Source of the DNA: Dyadobacter sandarakinus
GTDB taxonomy: Bacteria > Bacteroidota > Bacteroidia > Cytophagales > Spirosomataceae
Length of the DNA stretch: 64,000 nt
Assembly: GCF_016894445.1 (NCBI RefSeq)
Contig: NZ_CP056775.1
Location: 1,366,001 to 1,430,000, forward strand
Direction: 5' to 3'
Part shown: positions 37,077 to 46,781 of the stretch, piece by piece
Numbering within the stretch: position 1 is the stretch's first letter
How the letters are laid out: every line of letters starts with the position of its first letter
Notes under the pieces: model-generated
What the model was told of the DNA's origin: nothing
Seen by the model: the letters and a program-made list of their open reading frames with translations, nothing else
The model's database searches: none
Position numbers and translations under genes: made by a program

Positions 37077-38756
37077 TTATTTGCCCTGTCCGAATGCAGG
37101 ATTGTTCTTGTCAAACCAGAGCCGCTGCGTACTCAGCGTTTGGGGTGTACGGTCATTGGGTGTAAATCCCTGCTCTTCCTGTGCCTGCCGCCAGTTGGCA
37201 TTGTTGGTACCCAGGGGTGGTTCGTCCACCCAGAAGCGACGCGGTATGAGTTCATTGAACGGGTCGCGCGGATAGTAGGCGGAATTGTTCTTGGGATAAC
37301 CTGTCCGCCGCACAAACGTGAATGCCTCAGTCGGCAGCCGCATGAAGTTGAGATACTGCTGAATGTAGATCCGTTCCAGATCATTGAGCCCATTGAACTT
37401 CACCATCGGGTGATTGAGGTAGGCGGCAACTTCGGCATCCGCATTTGTGCTGCTCAGACCGGTGGTCGAGAGCGCAGCAGCCGCGATGGCGTTCATCGTT
37501 TTTAGTGACGATGTGATTCCTTTTTTATACCATTCCTCTGCATCGTCACCCGTGCCGCCATAGCCTTTGGCAATCAGCTCGGCGATGTAAAAACAGGTTT
37601 CGGCGCTGGTCACCATGTAGTCGTAAAACGTTCCGGTACCCCCATTGCGGCGCGGTGCAAAGAAGTTTTTGTTGATCGTCGACATCACCACATACTTGTT
37701 GGTGCCCGCATTGAGTGGATTCTTATAGTACTGGGCTACATTCGGCTCGATGGTCCAGTCGGCAGGACCGCCCTGATACCGGATCAATGGGTCAGCGGCG
37801 CTGATAAACGAAGGCAGTGGCTGATTAAACTTTTTGAGGCTGTCGAGTGCAGCAGGCGTCAGGTCATTGGGGTTGAAATAAATGACAAGGCGCGGATCCT
37901 TCGTCGCTTTCAGAAATGTAATGATGGAGCGGGTTGCATACCGCGTACTCCGGTAGTCAATGTCCCCACCGATAGGACCATTGTCCGGGTCAATGTATGC
38001 AAACTGGTCCGCATCCTCCACGATAGCACCCGTCGCATTGTCCATTACTTCCCGGAAGATCGACTGCGTGCGGGTTTTATCCTGTCCCTCATACCGCAAT
38101 GCAATGCGCAGTTTCAACGTGTTGGCCAGCTTGATCCACTTGGTCCAGTCGCTGTGGTAAAAGATGTCCGAGTTCCCATAAGTTTCCTGACCTTCGGAGT
38201 TGCCGCTGAGCACGCCGATCGCGTCGGTGAGTTCTGCGAGCCAGGTATCATACAACATCTTTTGCGGATCGTAACCGGGCAGGTAGTTCTGCTGCTCCCG
38301 CGCTTGTATCGCCTGTGAGTAGGGGATGGAGCCGTTCAGATCCGTAACGCGCAGCCCGTGCAAAGCCGACACCACGTAGGTCACCGCCCGCATTTTGGCG
38401 TAACGTTCCTTATCGGTTTTCAGGTCGATCTGCTTGCGGATCTCGATGAGGTTTGGCAGTATATTGTTGTAGTAGGCTCCGTACCGGGAATTGATGTTGG
38501 TTGACAGTTCGTAGGGATCCGTCGTAAGATGCTGCGAAAAGCGAAGCAGCTGTTCCAGGTTCTCCCAGATCCATTCGGTATTCTGGTACGATTCCAGACT
38601 GTTGAGCGAGTAGGTAAACAGGTACCTGGGATCGGGTGTGGTAACAATGCTGGGATCAGTGTTGATATCACCAAAATCACGCTCGCAGGAAGTAGCCAGG
38701 AGCATGGTGGCAGCCAAAGCCCGCACTGCCCAGCTTTTATATGTTCTGTTTTTCAT
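37077..38756 (-). CDS. SusD/RagB-family lipoprotein (SusD-like_2 type)
   Basis: This is a 559-residue surface lipoprotein. The lipobox is MLLATSC (Cys about 24), followed by ERDFGDINTDPSIVTTPDPR, the typical beginning of SusD-like_2 proteins. Helical segments around MRAVTYVVSALHGLRVTDLNG and WTKWIKLANTLKLRIALRY match the TPR-like core. It lies 39 bp downstream of its SusC partner and ends at a good terminator. It is longer than the first SusD here (559 against 489), which suggests a different ligand. No degradative enzymes sit nearby to indicate the substrate. Confidence 0.94.
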   Translation of the reverse strand: MKNRTYKSWAVRALAATMLLATSCERDFGDINTDPSIVTTPDPRYLFTYSLNSLESYQNTEWIWENLEQLLRFSQHLTTDPYELSTNINSRYGAYYNNILPNLIEIRKQIDLKTDKERYAKMRAVTYVVSALHGLRVTDLNGSIPYSQAIQAREQQNYLPGYDPQKMLYDTWLAELTDAIGVLSGNSEGQETYGNSDIFYHSDWTKWIKLANTLKLRIALRYEGQDKTRTQSIFREVMDNATGAIVEDADQFAYIDPDNGPIGGDIDYRSTRYATRSIITFLKATKDPRLVIYFNPNDLTPAALDSLKKFNQPLPSFISAADPLIRYQGGPADWTIEPNVAQYYKNPLNAGTNKYVVMSTINKNFFAPRRNGGTGTFYDYMVTSAETCFYIAELIAKGYGGTGDDAEEWYKKGITSSLKTMNAIAAAALSTTGLSSTNADAEVAAYLNHPMVKFNGLNDLERIYIQQYLNFMRLPTEAFTFVRRTGYPKNNSAYYPRDPFNELIPRRFWVDEPPLGTNNANWRQAQEEQGFTPNDRTPQTLSTQRLWFDKNNPAFGQGK

Positions 38757-38795
38757 TGGTAAAATCTTTTTGAGGTAAAAAACTGCATCAAACTG

Positions 38796-41700
38796 CTAGA
38801 ATCCTGCACGGAGCGTCACACCCAGGGTACGCGTCATAGGCGGAATAAAACCGATTTCTTTCTGCACCGCCGTACTGTTAGAGTAATTGGAGGCTGGGTT
38901 GAAATGCAGCGGAAGGGTATTATACAGGTAGAACAGGTCACGCCCCACGAGGTTCACAGACAATGTATTGAGTTTGATCTTCTCACAAACCGACTGCGGT
39001 ACCTGGAAGCCCAGGGACACCTGCCGAAGCGAAATCCACGAGTTTTCTGCAATCCAGTAATCGCCCACGGCCGTCGAAAAGGAACCATACCGGTAATTAA
39101 ACTGAGGCAGGTGCGTAGGTTCCACCAGACCTTTGTCATACGCATCCTGAAACGTCATTCCGCCAACATCGGCTGAGCTGCCGTCGGCCTGGGTAATGGT
39201 TTGTCCGGCCGCAAACACCCCGTCCGGAATAATGCCGTCGTCGTAGGTTTTGTTGTCGTATTTGCTCGTCCACACAATTCCTCCGTGCCCGGCATCACGG
39301 CCTTTGAGTGAATTGGTGAATATGCCTGTGTGGGTGCCATACCGCAGGGAGGTAATGATCATATCGCCTCCGATCTTGGCATCAAACAGCACATTCAGCG
39401 ACAATCTTTTATAGTTAAAAGTATTGTCCCACCCGCCTCTGAACTTTGCATTGATATCACCCACGTCCTTCCATTCATTGCTGCGTGCCGGGAAAGCAGC
39501 GCGCGCATCGCCCCGCCACGACAGGATCGCCTTGCCATTTCGCGGATCATTGGCAACACTGCCGTCGGACACAAACCGGCTTGCCGCAATGCGCGTGCGG
39601 ATTACGCCGTAGGTACCACCCACTTTGGCATATGGAATAAGGTCATTCCCACCGCCCGATTCATCGGCCAGTGCATAGTACTCGCGATCGCCATAGAGCT
39701 CGACGATCTTGTTGCGGTTGCGGGAGAAATTAACTGTCGTGTTCCAGCTGAATGCACCTATCTTGACCGGCGTAGCATCCAGCGCAATCTCAATGCCCGT
39801 ATTCTGGATATTACCCGCATTGATCAGGATGCTGTTCACACCCGTTTCCATGGCCGCCGAAATCGGGATGGGCTGGTTGCGGGAATTGTCGCGGTATACA
39901 GATAGGTCAATGCCCAGACGGTTGTTCAGCACTTTCAGTTCAAGCCCGATTTCCTTGGCAATTTTACGTAAAGGCTTGATGTTCTGCTGCAAGGTGGTAC
40001 CCGAACTGTAAGTCGACATCGGCTGGTCGCCGAAGCCGCCTGCATTGGTGTACCCGCTGAATGAAAATCCGGGATTCAGTACAAAGGGATCAATGTCTCC
40101 GCCCAGGGCTGCAATGTTCCCCCGTAGCTTTCCATAACTGATCCAGGAAGGGAGCGAATTGTGGAAGGTCTGGGAAAATACCCACGACAGGCTCACAGAA
40201 GGATAGCTGTAAAAGTTATTACCGCTGCCATTGGAGTAGGTGAGGGCCGACGACCAGTCACTACGCCAGGTGGCTTGGAGGAAAACCTGGTCGCGCCAGC
40301 CAAAGTCAGCACTGGCGTAGAGTGATTTGTACGCTCTCCGGGTACGCACGCCGCCCCGCGAGATCTGTGACTGCACTGAGTTAGCCAGAAAGAAGTTACC
40401 CGGATAGGTGAGCCCTCCATTGGTTTCCGAGTAGTTGTACGACAAATTGTATTTCTGCGCTTCCCCGCCGAAGTAACCGCTGAAATCAATGTCTTTGGTG
40501 AGCTGCCTGTTAAAAATCGCAAGCCACTTCATAAAGCTGGTTTCCTTGGTTGAATGCCCCAGACCGTACCTTCCCCCGGTAAAGTTGGTTCCGGTACCCA
40601 GCTCCTTGCTTTCATTCCGGGTATACAGGTTATTGAAATTACCTTCGATCTGTAATTTCAGCCAGTCGGTCACGGTGGCGGTAAGTGCCAGTCGGCCACG
40701 TACCATCTGCTCCTTCTGCAGGTAGTCGTTTTCAAATATGTTGAACCAGTAATCGGCACCCGGCACGCGGTTGGGCTCGTTCACATCGCTCACATTCCGG
40801 AGTCCGCCATTGTATCCGATGTAATTTTCGCGCCGCATCCAGTACTTGGTATCGTAGTTGCGCGGGAAAGTCCAGATGTAGTTGTTGAGGTTGAGCTGAG
40901 GCGGGTTAGCACCTTCGGTTGTCGTATAGTCCGCGGTGACGTCCGCTACCAGAAATTTGTTCAGGTTCTGCGTAGCCCTCAGGTTGAATGCATTTTTCTG
41001 CATCGTATTCTTGAAGTTGATCCCGTCGGAATGCACGCGGTTGTACGAGAACCGGAAGGTGGAGCGCTCGTTTCCGCCGTCGATCGCCACATTGGTCAGA
41101 CTGCCTTTTCCCGTTTGAAAAGCGTCCAGGTAATTGTTGGGATAGGCCTGGTAGGTGGTCATTTTTCCGTCGTAATCCACCACTTGCTGCCCTGCGAAGC
41201 GCGGGCCCCAGTTTTCCAGCTCCCGGTTCAGCTGGCGGTCGATGTATGGTTGTCCCTGGCTGTTGGTCGGAAATACTTTTGTTGTCCAGCTCTCGTCCGG
41301 TTTGTAATTCGGTTCGCGGGTATCTGTAAAAAACGCGCCTACGGTGCCTCCGCCGTATTCATTCTGGAAATCGGGCCCGCGGTAAGGCTTCTGCATATTG
41401 AAAGTCTGAGACACGCTTACGCCGATCCCTCTCCGCTGAGTACCCTTCTTGGTAGTGATCAGGATTACACCATTGATAGCTCTCGTACCGTACAATGCCG
41501 CCGCAGCAGATCCTTTCAGCACCGATACACTTTCAAAATCCTCCATGTTCAGGTTCTTCAGTGCATTACCGAAATCCCTGCCGCTGCCATCGTATACGTC
41601 ATTGTCGAGGATCACACCATCCACCACGAAAATGGGCTGGTTATTGGTGCCGAGCGTAGAGTTGCCGCGGATGAGGATCTTGGTATTGCCCATCAGTCCG

Positions 41701-42188
41701 CCCGCACCCTGGTCGATCTGCACGCCGGGAATGCGCCCCTGCAATGCACCGATCGGGCTGAGTTCATTGGTGGCGGCCATCTTGCGGCCGTCAATCTCGG
41801 AAACGGAATAGCCCAGCTGCTTCTTCTCGCGGCGTACGCCCAATGCAGTTACAACCACCTCGTTCAGCTGCTGATCGTCTTCTTTCAGCACGACGTTGAT
41901 CACGCTCCGGTTCTCGATCGGCACCTCTTGTTTTTCGAAGCCTACAAATGAAAAAACGAGCGTACCTCCGGTCGGGGCGGTGAGGGTGTACTCGCCGGCG
42001 GCATTGGAGGTAGTACCATTACTGGTACCTTTCACCACTACAGAAATGCCGACGAGTGCAGCATTGTCACTGGCCGAGGTAACATTTCCGGAAACTTTTA
42101 CGGTTTGTGCAAGCACGGGGAAACTGCCGAGCAATGCCCATAGTACCGGCATGCACAGCTTTGCGCGCATCGGGTAGATTTTCTTCAT
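38796..42188 (-). CDS. SusC/RagA-family TonB-linked outer membrane protein
   Basis: This is a 1130-residue TonB-dependent transporter. A signal peptide (about 1-27, FPVLAQ) precedes a carboxypeptidase-regulatory-like domain (VSGNVTSASDNAALVGISVV, about 32-110). A TonB-box-like NEVVVTALGVRRE segment, the plug (PIFVVDGVILDND; FESVSVLKGSAAAALYGTRA) and a barrel follow. There is no STN domain. It pairs with the SusD gene 39 bp downstream. The ATG at 42188 is followed directly by the signal sequence. An AT-rich leader region and a palindromic repeat array lie upstream. Confidence 0.95.
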   Translation of the reverse strand: MKKIYPMRAKLCMPVLWALLGSFPVLAQTVKVSGNVTSASDNAALVGISVVVKGTSNGTTSNAAGEYTLTAPTGGTLVFSFVGFEKQEVPIENRSVINVVLKEDDQQLNEVVVTALGVRREKKQLGYSVSEIDGRKMAATNELSPIGALQGRIPGVQIDQGAGGLMGNTKILIRGNSTLGTNNQPIFVVDGVILDNDVYDGSGRDFGNALKNLNMEDFESVSVLKGSAAAALYGTRAINGVILITTKKGTQRRGIGVSVSQTFNMQKPYRGPDFQNEYGGGTVGAFFTDTREPNYKPDESWTTKVFPTNSQGQPYIDRQLNRELENWGPRFAGQQVVDYDGKMTTYQAYPNNYLDAFQTGKGSLTNVAIDGGNERSTFRFSYNRVHSDGINFKNTMQKNAFNLRATQNLNKFLVADVTADYTTTEGANPPQLNLNNYIWTFPRNYDTKYWMRRENYIGYNGGLRNVSDVNEPNRVPGADYWFNIFENDYLQKEQMVRGRLALTATVTDWLKLQIEGNFNNLYTRNESKELGTGTNFTGGRYGLGHSTKETSFMKWLAIFNRQLTKDIDFSGYFGGEAQKYNLSYNYSETNGGLTYPGNFFLANSVQSQISRGGVRTRRAYKSLYASADFGWRDQVFLQATWRSDWSSALTYSNGSGNNFYSYPSVSLSWVFSQTFHNSLPSWISYGKLRGNIAALGGDIDPFVLNPGFSFSGYTNAGGFGDQPMSTYSSGTTLQQNIKPLRKIAKEIGLELKVLNNRLGIDLSVYRDNSRNQPIPISAAMETGVNSILINAGNIQNTGIEIALDATPVKIGAFSWNTTVNFSRNRNKIVELYGDREYYALADESGGGNDLIPYAKVGGTYGVIRTRIAASRFVSDGSVANDPRNGKAILSWRGDARAAFPARSNEWKDVGDINAKFRGGWDNTFNYKRLSLNVLFDAKIGGDMIITSLRYGTHTGIFTNSLKGRDAGHGGIVWTSKYDNKTYDDGIIPDGVFAAGQTITQADGSSADVGGMTFQDAYDKGLVEPTHLPQFNYRYGSFSTAVGDYWIAENSWISLRQVSLGFQVPQSVCEKIKLNTLSVNLVGRDLFYLYNTLPLHFNPASNYSNSTAVQKEIGFIPPMTRTLGVTLRAGF

Positions 42189-42477
42189 GAAATAAAGGTT
42201 TAAAGGTTAAGAACGAACGCCTTAGCACTCCAATAAGCATTATCTCACAAAGCGGATGTTTACAAATATTTAACTTAGTTTAATTCTGAATTTAATGTTG
42301 AGGTTAGAAGTTGTGTGGGTTTGGAGGTAGTAGATGATTTAAAACCATTTAATATGTCTTTTACTATTTAAAAGTTTCATATGTATTGTGCATAATGTAC
42401 TTAGTTTTCTTTAAAAAAGGTGAGTACTATATATACTATCAAAAAGTTACAGAATTATAAGGTTCAAGTGTCCACAC
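42189..42477. other. AT-rich leader region of the SusC gene
   Basis: No gene and no exact TAnnTTTG box could be found on the minus strand. The distal half (about 42340-42470) is very AT-rich, with words such as GTACTATATATACTATC, and resembles in composition the AT-rich island at 35.9-36.2 kb. Confidence 0.55.
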
Positions 42478-42503
42478 TTGTCACCCTGAGCGGAGTCGAA
42501 GGG
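42478..42503 (-). repeat. Inverted copy of the CTTCGACTCCGCTCAGGG element
   Basis: This is the reverse complement of the palindromic element seen near 21.4 kb. It precedes four direct copies, the same order as in the first locus, and can pair with any of them. Confidence 0.92.
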
Positions 42504-42569
42504 TACTCGCAACCATGTTTGCACTTTCACTCCGAACAGTGGCACCAATGCAAGCTTGGTCGGCAATAG

Positions 42570-42927
42570 CCCTTCCACTCCGCTCAGGGTGACAAGGGGG
42601 GAGCATTGAAGCATGGTAGCAGTGAGCTCAGCGGCTCGTTAGCTCAGGGTGGCGGGAGGGCAAACTTGGTCGGCAATAGCCCTTCGACTCCGCTCAGGGT
42701 GACAAGGGGGGAGCATTGAAGCAGGGTAGCAGTGAGCTCAGCGGCTTGGCTGCTTAGGGTGGCGGGGAGCAAGCTTGGTTGGGAGTAGCCCTTCGACTCC
42801 GCTCAGGGTGACAAAGGGTGAGCATTGAAGCAGGGTAGCAGTGAGCTTAGCGGCTTGTTAGCTTAGGGTGGTGGCACTAATGCAAGCTTGGTCGGCAATA
42901 GCCCTTCGACTCCGCTCAGGGTGACAA
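42570..42927 (+). repeat. About 110-bp tandem repeat array carrying the CTTCGACTCCGCTCAGGG element
   Basis: Direct copies begin at 42570, 42680, 42789 and 42902, so the period is 110, 109 and 113 bp. The spacer (GGGGGGAGCATTGAAGCA type) is unrelated to the spacer of the 70-bp array near 21.5 kb. Sequence divergence between units is modest. No coding is seen. Confidence 0.92.
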
Positions 42928-42943
42928 GGGGGGAGCGTTGAAG

Positions 42944-43007
42944 AAGGTGCCGGGAATTACCATTTGGCTCGTCTGTTGGACTTGGGAATGGTAATTGCCG
43001 GCGCCTT
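42944..43007. repeat. Large imperfect hairpin (21-bp arms, 2 mismatches)
   Basis: The arm at 42944-42964 (AAGGTGCCGGGAATTACC plus three bases) pairs with 42987-43007 at 19 of 21 positions around a 22-nt loop. It lies 22 bp past the stop of the surface-protein gene and may end or protect that transcript. Confidence 0.85.
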
Positions 43008-43029
43008 CCTCAGGATTGTTTTATGCTTG

Positions 43030-45237
43030 TCACCTGAGCACGGTAAGTCCGCCTTTGTAGGACTTTTTTGTGTATTGAATGAGATAGTAATAGTACCCGC
43101 CGGAAATGTTTGTGGGGCACCAGTCTTTTGATTTGTCTTTTGAGTAGTAAATCTGTTTTCCCCAGCGGTTAAAAATCGCCACGTCCCTGAACTGGTTCGA
43201 GCAGTTGTCATCAGGGAGATCGTGGAAATTAAAGCAGTCATTTTTGCCGTCCCCATTCGGGGTGATCACATTGGGGAACTCGGGCATTTCCTGGGAGTCG
43301 TTGTCTTTGACAGTCACCTTTACGGATGTTGTGTCAGTAGCTGCTGCACAGTTCTTGTCACGGGTTACAAAATCAATGTAAAATACCTGCTCGGCCCCGC
43401 CCTGCAGTACAGAACATTCGGGCGACCAGGAGTAGGGGGAGGTAACATTGCGGACGCCGGTTTTGCCCGCAAACTGCATCCCCAGCGCGGCCATATCAAA
43501 CCCACGCCCGGACCCGCCAAGGCTGATTACATTGGTGTCGGGATCTGCGGCAAGTACATCAAACGTGATTTCCCCGGAGCCGATGGTATAGACAATTTCC
43601 TGGTCGGTGAGCGAGGTAGTAACTGCCGGCGGGGTATTGGGCGACTGGTCTACCACAAAGTAAACAGGCGCGGAGCGCGCCAGCGGATTGCCCTCACACC
43701 TTAAATCCTCGGCTTTAAAGTCTACGATCAGCGTGTCACCCTTGCGTGCATTGCAGGGCGGGATCCAGGAAAAAGTCTGCTGAATACTGGCACGTCCGTT
43801 CACGGCCTTGAACACCATGCCCCTGTCATTCATGTTGAAATCCCGCCCGCGGCCGGACAATGCAAGACTATCCTTATCGGCATCTTTACCATAAACGGTA
43901 AAAGTCACAGGCTCGCCCGCAGTTACATGCACATAATTTCCTTCAAGGGAAGTCGTGACGGCAGGAGGATTGTTGTCGCCGCCTTCCCGCCGGATGTAGA
44001 TATTAAGTGTATCGGTGAGCGGTACCGGGCAGCTTTCGTCTTCTGCCAGCAGCTGAATGTGGATCGGACGGTTGTCGTAGGTAACAAAGCATTCGTCGAG
44101 GCATACCTGAAATTTAAGCGTATCATTGGCGATAGACGTGCGGAATTCGGCCGGCAGCAGGTTGAAATAATCCCTGCTTTGTCCCACCGTACTCCCGAGT
44201 ACCTTCACAAGCTGGTTCACGGACGGATCCGTCACGATCACTTCAAAACAGGCCGGATCGTTTTTTTTGATGGTTATTATTTCATTTTCGTTGTAGTAGG
44301 TCGCTTTTCCGGCAGGCTTGAAAAGCAGTTTGGGTGGTTCCATTTTGGGACAATCCACTACTTTAAGCTGGAAGTCGCGGGTAAGTGTCCCGATCTTCTG
44401 ACCCTTCCGGTATTCGTCTACCTGAACCGCAAAAACGTATAATCCGACACTGCCCGGCGTCACAGACAGCATCCCGGTATTTTTATTGACACTGAGCGGC
44501 TTAGGGCCGGGGATTATATTGGCCACAGAGATCCCGTCCTGCCAGGTCAGGCGCGGATAACCTGACGAGCCGCGAGCAGGGGCACTTGGGTTACCTTTAT
44601 CCGAGTAGCCTTGCATGGGCGTGATCAGCGTGTAGGTGAGGCTGTCGCCGTCGGCATCTTTGCCGCCGAAGTCAAAGAAAAAGGGTGAATTTACGCAGGC
44701 ATAGTCTCCGACAATGGGTGCGAAGACGGGCGATGAATTGGAGAAAGCCGTTCCATTCTTCACGAGTGGAGGAAATTCCAGGTAAAAAAGGCTGCCGGCG
44801 TCGCCAGGAGCCTTGATGTTGGTGATGGTCCCATTGCGGCAGCAGCGGTCCCAAACCATATAGTAACCCTGTGGATCATTGAAATCGCCTGGTTCGAGGC
44901 GCAGGGTCGACCCGTACGTGATCATGTAGGTCTGCAAAGTGGAGATTCCGCATTGCGGATTTGCATAGGTGACCAATTTTCGTTCTAATTTTGGGGCTTC
45001 CAGCCAACCAATTGCGACGTTGTCGCGTTTTCGAAAAACATAGATGTTCACAAACTGATCCTCTGCACCCGGGTTACCATTGAGCGCATCAAAGTACATG
45101 GTGAGCCCGATGTTGTAGTTGTAGTAATTTCCGGGATTCTGGGTAATGTATAGCTGCCCTCCGACAATGTGGGTGGCCCATGCATACGGAACTACAAACA
45201 GCAGTAGCAGCAGCAGGGGAATGAACCGTTTGATCAT
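43030..45237 (-). CDS. Secreted surface protein with gliding-motility-associated C-terminal domain (T9SS type B-like)
   Basis: This is a 735-residue exported protein. A signal peptide (LLLLLLFVVPYAWA) leads into a conserved THIVGGQLYITQNPG start. At least two cadherin/PKD-like repeats are visible in the second half (about 425-535 and 535-645; compare SGRGRDFNMNDRGMVFK with SGRGFDMAALGMQFAG). The C-terminus has the gliding/CHU_C-type sorting domain: FPNVITPNGDGKNDCFNF, VAIFNRWGKQIYYSKD, GGYYYYLIQY. In this phylum that domain directs type IX secretion and surface display. It probably acts as an adhesin or matrix protein, but the partner is unknown. Confidence 0.92.
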   Translation of the reverse strand: MIKRFIPLLLLLLFVVPYAWATHIVGGQLYITQNPGNYYNYNIGLTMYFDALNGNPGAEDQFVNIYVFRKRDNVAIGWLEAPKLERKLVTYANPQCGISTLQTYMITYGSTLRLEPGDFNDPQGYYMVWDRCCRNGTITNIKAPGDAGSLFYLEFPPLVKNGTAFSNSSPVFAPIVGDYACVNSPFFFDFGGKDADGDSLTYTLITPMQGYSDKGNPSAPARGSSGYPRLTWQDGISVANIIPGPKPLSVNKNTGMLSVTPGSVGLYVFAVQVDEYRKGQKIGTLTRDFQLKVVDCPKMEPPKLLFKPAGKATYYNENEIITIKKNDPACFEVIVTDPSVNQLVKVLGSTVGQSRDYFNLLPAEFRTSIANDTLKFQVCLDECFVTYDNRPIHIQLLAEDESCPVPLTDTLNIYIRREGGDNNPPAVTTSLEGNYVHVTAGEPVTFTVYGKDADKDSLALSGRGRDFNMNDRGMVFKAVNGRASIQQTFSWIPPCNARKGDTLIVDFKAEDLRCEGNPLARSAPVYFVVDQSPNTPPAVTTSLTDQEIVYTIGSGEITFDVLAADPDTNVISLGGSGRGFDMAALGMQFAGKTGVRNVTSPYSWSPECSVLQGGAEQVFYIDFVTRDKNCAAATDTTSVKVTVKDNDSQEMPEFPNVITPNGDGKNDCFNFHDLPDDNCSNQFRDVAIFNRWGKQIYYSKDKSKDWCPTNISGGYYYYLIQYTKKSYKGGLTVLR

Positions 45238-45290
45238 GGCTTAGGAAAAGTGAATCCGATATAGTGAATTGTTAATTATAAAAGAAAAAG

Positions 45291-46691
45291 ATGTCTAAGA
45301 GTAACAAGTATGAATACGTTGAAATTACCGATTTTGCCGCAGAAGGCAAGTGTATTTACAAGTCGGAAGAAGGCGTAATTTTTGTGGAAGGAAATGTTGC
45401 TCCGGGGGACATAGTTGATTTACAGGTTCTCAAAACCAAAAAAAAGCTAAAAGAAGCAATCGTTACCAAGATACATTCCAAATCTTCACTCCGGACCGAA
45501 CCTTACTGCCTGCACCATCCGGTTTGCGGCGGTTGCCGCTGGCAGCACATTGCCTACGAGCATCAGCTCAGGTTCAAGCGGCAGCAGGTGGTGGACCATT
45601 TTGAAAGGATCGGTAAGATCAAGAATGTTGCCATAAACGAAATTATAGCAGCTCCTAAAACGGAGTACTACCGCAACAAGCTCGAATTTACTTTTTCCAA
45701 CTGGCGCTGGCTCACGAAAGAGCAGATGGATTCCGGTGCAGAATTCTCCAAAAATGCACTGGGTTTTCACGTCCCCAAACGTTTTGACAAGATTTTTACG
45801 GTCGATCACTGCCATTTACAGCACGATCCGTCAAATACGATCCGTAACTCGCTCCACCATTTCGGCGAACTCAAGGGTATCCCGTACTACGATGTCCGTT
45901 TCAACAGGGGTATGCTCCGCAACGTAATTATACGTACCGCAAATACCGGCGATGTGATGGTGATTGTGCAGTTTGGTGACAACAATATGGAGCAGGTAGA
46001 AGAGGTAATGCAATACCTGCACAAGACGCATACTGAAATTACATCCCTGAACTACATCATCAATCTGAAAGGCAATGATTCCTACCAGGACCAGGAGGTG
46101 ATCAACTATGCAGGTGAGACGTTTATACGCGAAACTATGGAGGACCTTACGTTCCTGGTAGGCGCAAAATCATTTTATCAGACCAACTCCGAGCAGGCAT
46201 TCCAGCTTTTCAGTGTGGCGCGGGAGTATGCCCAGCTCACGGGCAATGAATTTGTATATGATCTGTACACCGGTACCGGCACCATCGCGAACTTTGTTGC
46301 GCGGCGATCCAGGAAAGTGGTCGGCGTGGAGTACGTGGAAGCAGCCGTGCAGGATGCGCGCCGCAACTCAGAGCTCAATGGAATTACCAACACCGAGTTT
46401 TTTGCGGGAGATATGCGGGCATTGATGAACGAACAGTTTTTACAAAAACACGGCCGTCCCGACGTCATTATTACTGATCCTCCGCGCGCAGGAATGGATG
46501 TGCCCGTAGTGGAGACAATCCTGAAAGCGGAGCCCAACCGCATTGTATATGTAAGTTGCAATACGGCTACCCAGGCGCGGGATCTTGCGCTCATGTCGGA
46601 AAACTACGAAGTAACGAAGGTGCAGCCGGTTGATATGTTCCCCAACACGCACCACGTCGAAAATGTGGCGCTGCTGGTCAGGAAGGAATAG
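45291..46691 (+). CDS. rlmD: 23S rRNA (uracil-C5)-methyltransferase, RlmD/RumA-like
   Basis: This is a 466-residue class I methyltransferase of the RlmCD/TrmA family. The N-terminal TRAM domain (about 1-65) is followed by a [4Fe-4S] cysteine set (YCLHHPVCGGCRWQH, with a further Cys in VDHCHLQ). The SAM motif is VYDLYTGTGTIANFVARR. The catalytic region has ITDPPRAGMD and the nucleophilic Cys in VYVSCNTATQARDLALM. Assignment to RlmD (U1939) is by family; other TrmA-like targets are possible. It is convergent with dnaB, separated by a long hairpin. Confidence 0.93.
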   Translation: MSKSNKYEYVEITDFAAEGKCIYKSEEGVIFVEGNVAPGDIVDLQVLKTKKKLKEAIVTKIHSKSSLRTEPYCLHHPVCGGCRWQHIAYEHQLRFKRQQVVDHFERIGKIKNVAINEIIAAPKTEYYRNKLEFTFSNWRWLTKEQMDSGAEFSKNALGFHVPKRFDKIFTVDHCHLQHDPSNTIRNSLHHFGELKGIPYYDVRFNRGMLRNVIIRTANTGDVMVIVQFGDNNMEQVEEVMQYLHKTHTEITSLNYIINLKGNDSYQDQEVINYAGETFIRETMEDLTFLVGAKSFYQTNSEQAFQLFSVAREYAQLTGNEFVYDLYTGTGTIANFVARRSRKVVGVEYVEAAVQDARRNSELNGITNTEFFAGDMRALMNEQFLQKHGRPDVIITDPPRAGMDVPVVETILKAEPNRIVYVSCNTATQARDLALMSENYEVTKVQPVDMFPNTHHVENVALLVRKE

Positions 46692-46698
46692 TTTGGGT

Positions 46699-46777
46699 GG
46701 CAGTCGGCAGTCGGCAGTCGGCTTTCGGCTTTTGAAAAAAGGCGAAGTAACTCGCCGATAGCCGACTGCCGACTGCC
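46699..46777. terminator. Compound hairpin between convergent rlmD and dnaB
   Basis: A GGCAGTC heptamer repeat on the left (46699-46722) pairs with GCCGACTGCCGACTGCC (46761-46777) over 17 bp. A smaller hairpin, GGCGA/TCGCC (46741-46756), sits inside with A-rich flanks. It probably ends both transcripts. Confidence 0.75.
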
Positions 46778-46781
46778 CTTG

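Noticed and set aside
41031-41951. Plus-strand frame of 306 codons opposite the SusC gene
   Set aside because: It mirrors the plug region of SusC and has no independent support.
42478-42927. Possible CRISPR array
   Set aside because: Repeats are long with similar spacers, one copy is inverted, and there are no cas genes. Spacers in CRISPR arrays are unique; here they repeat.
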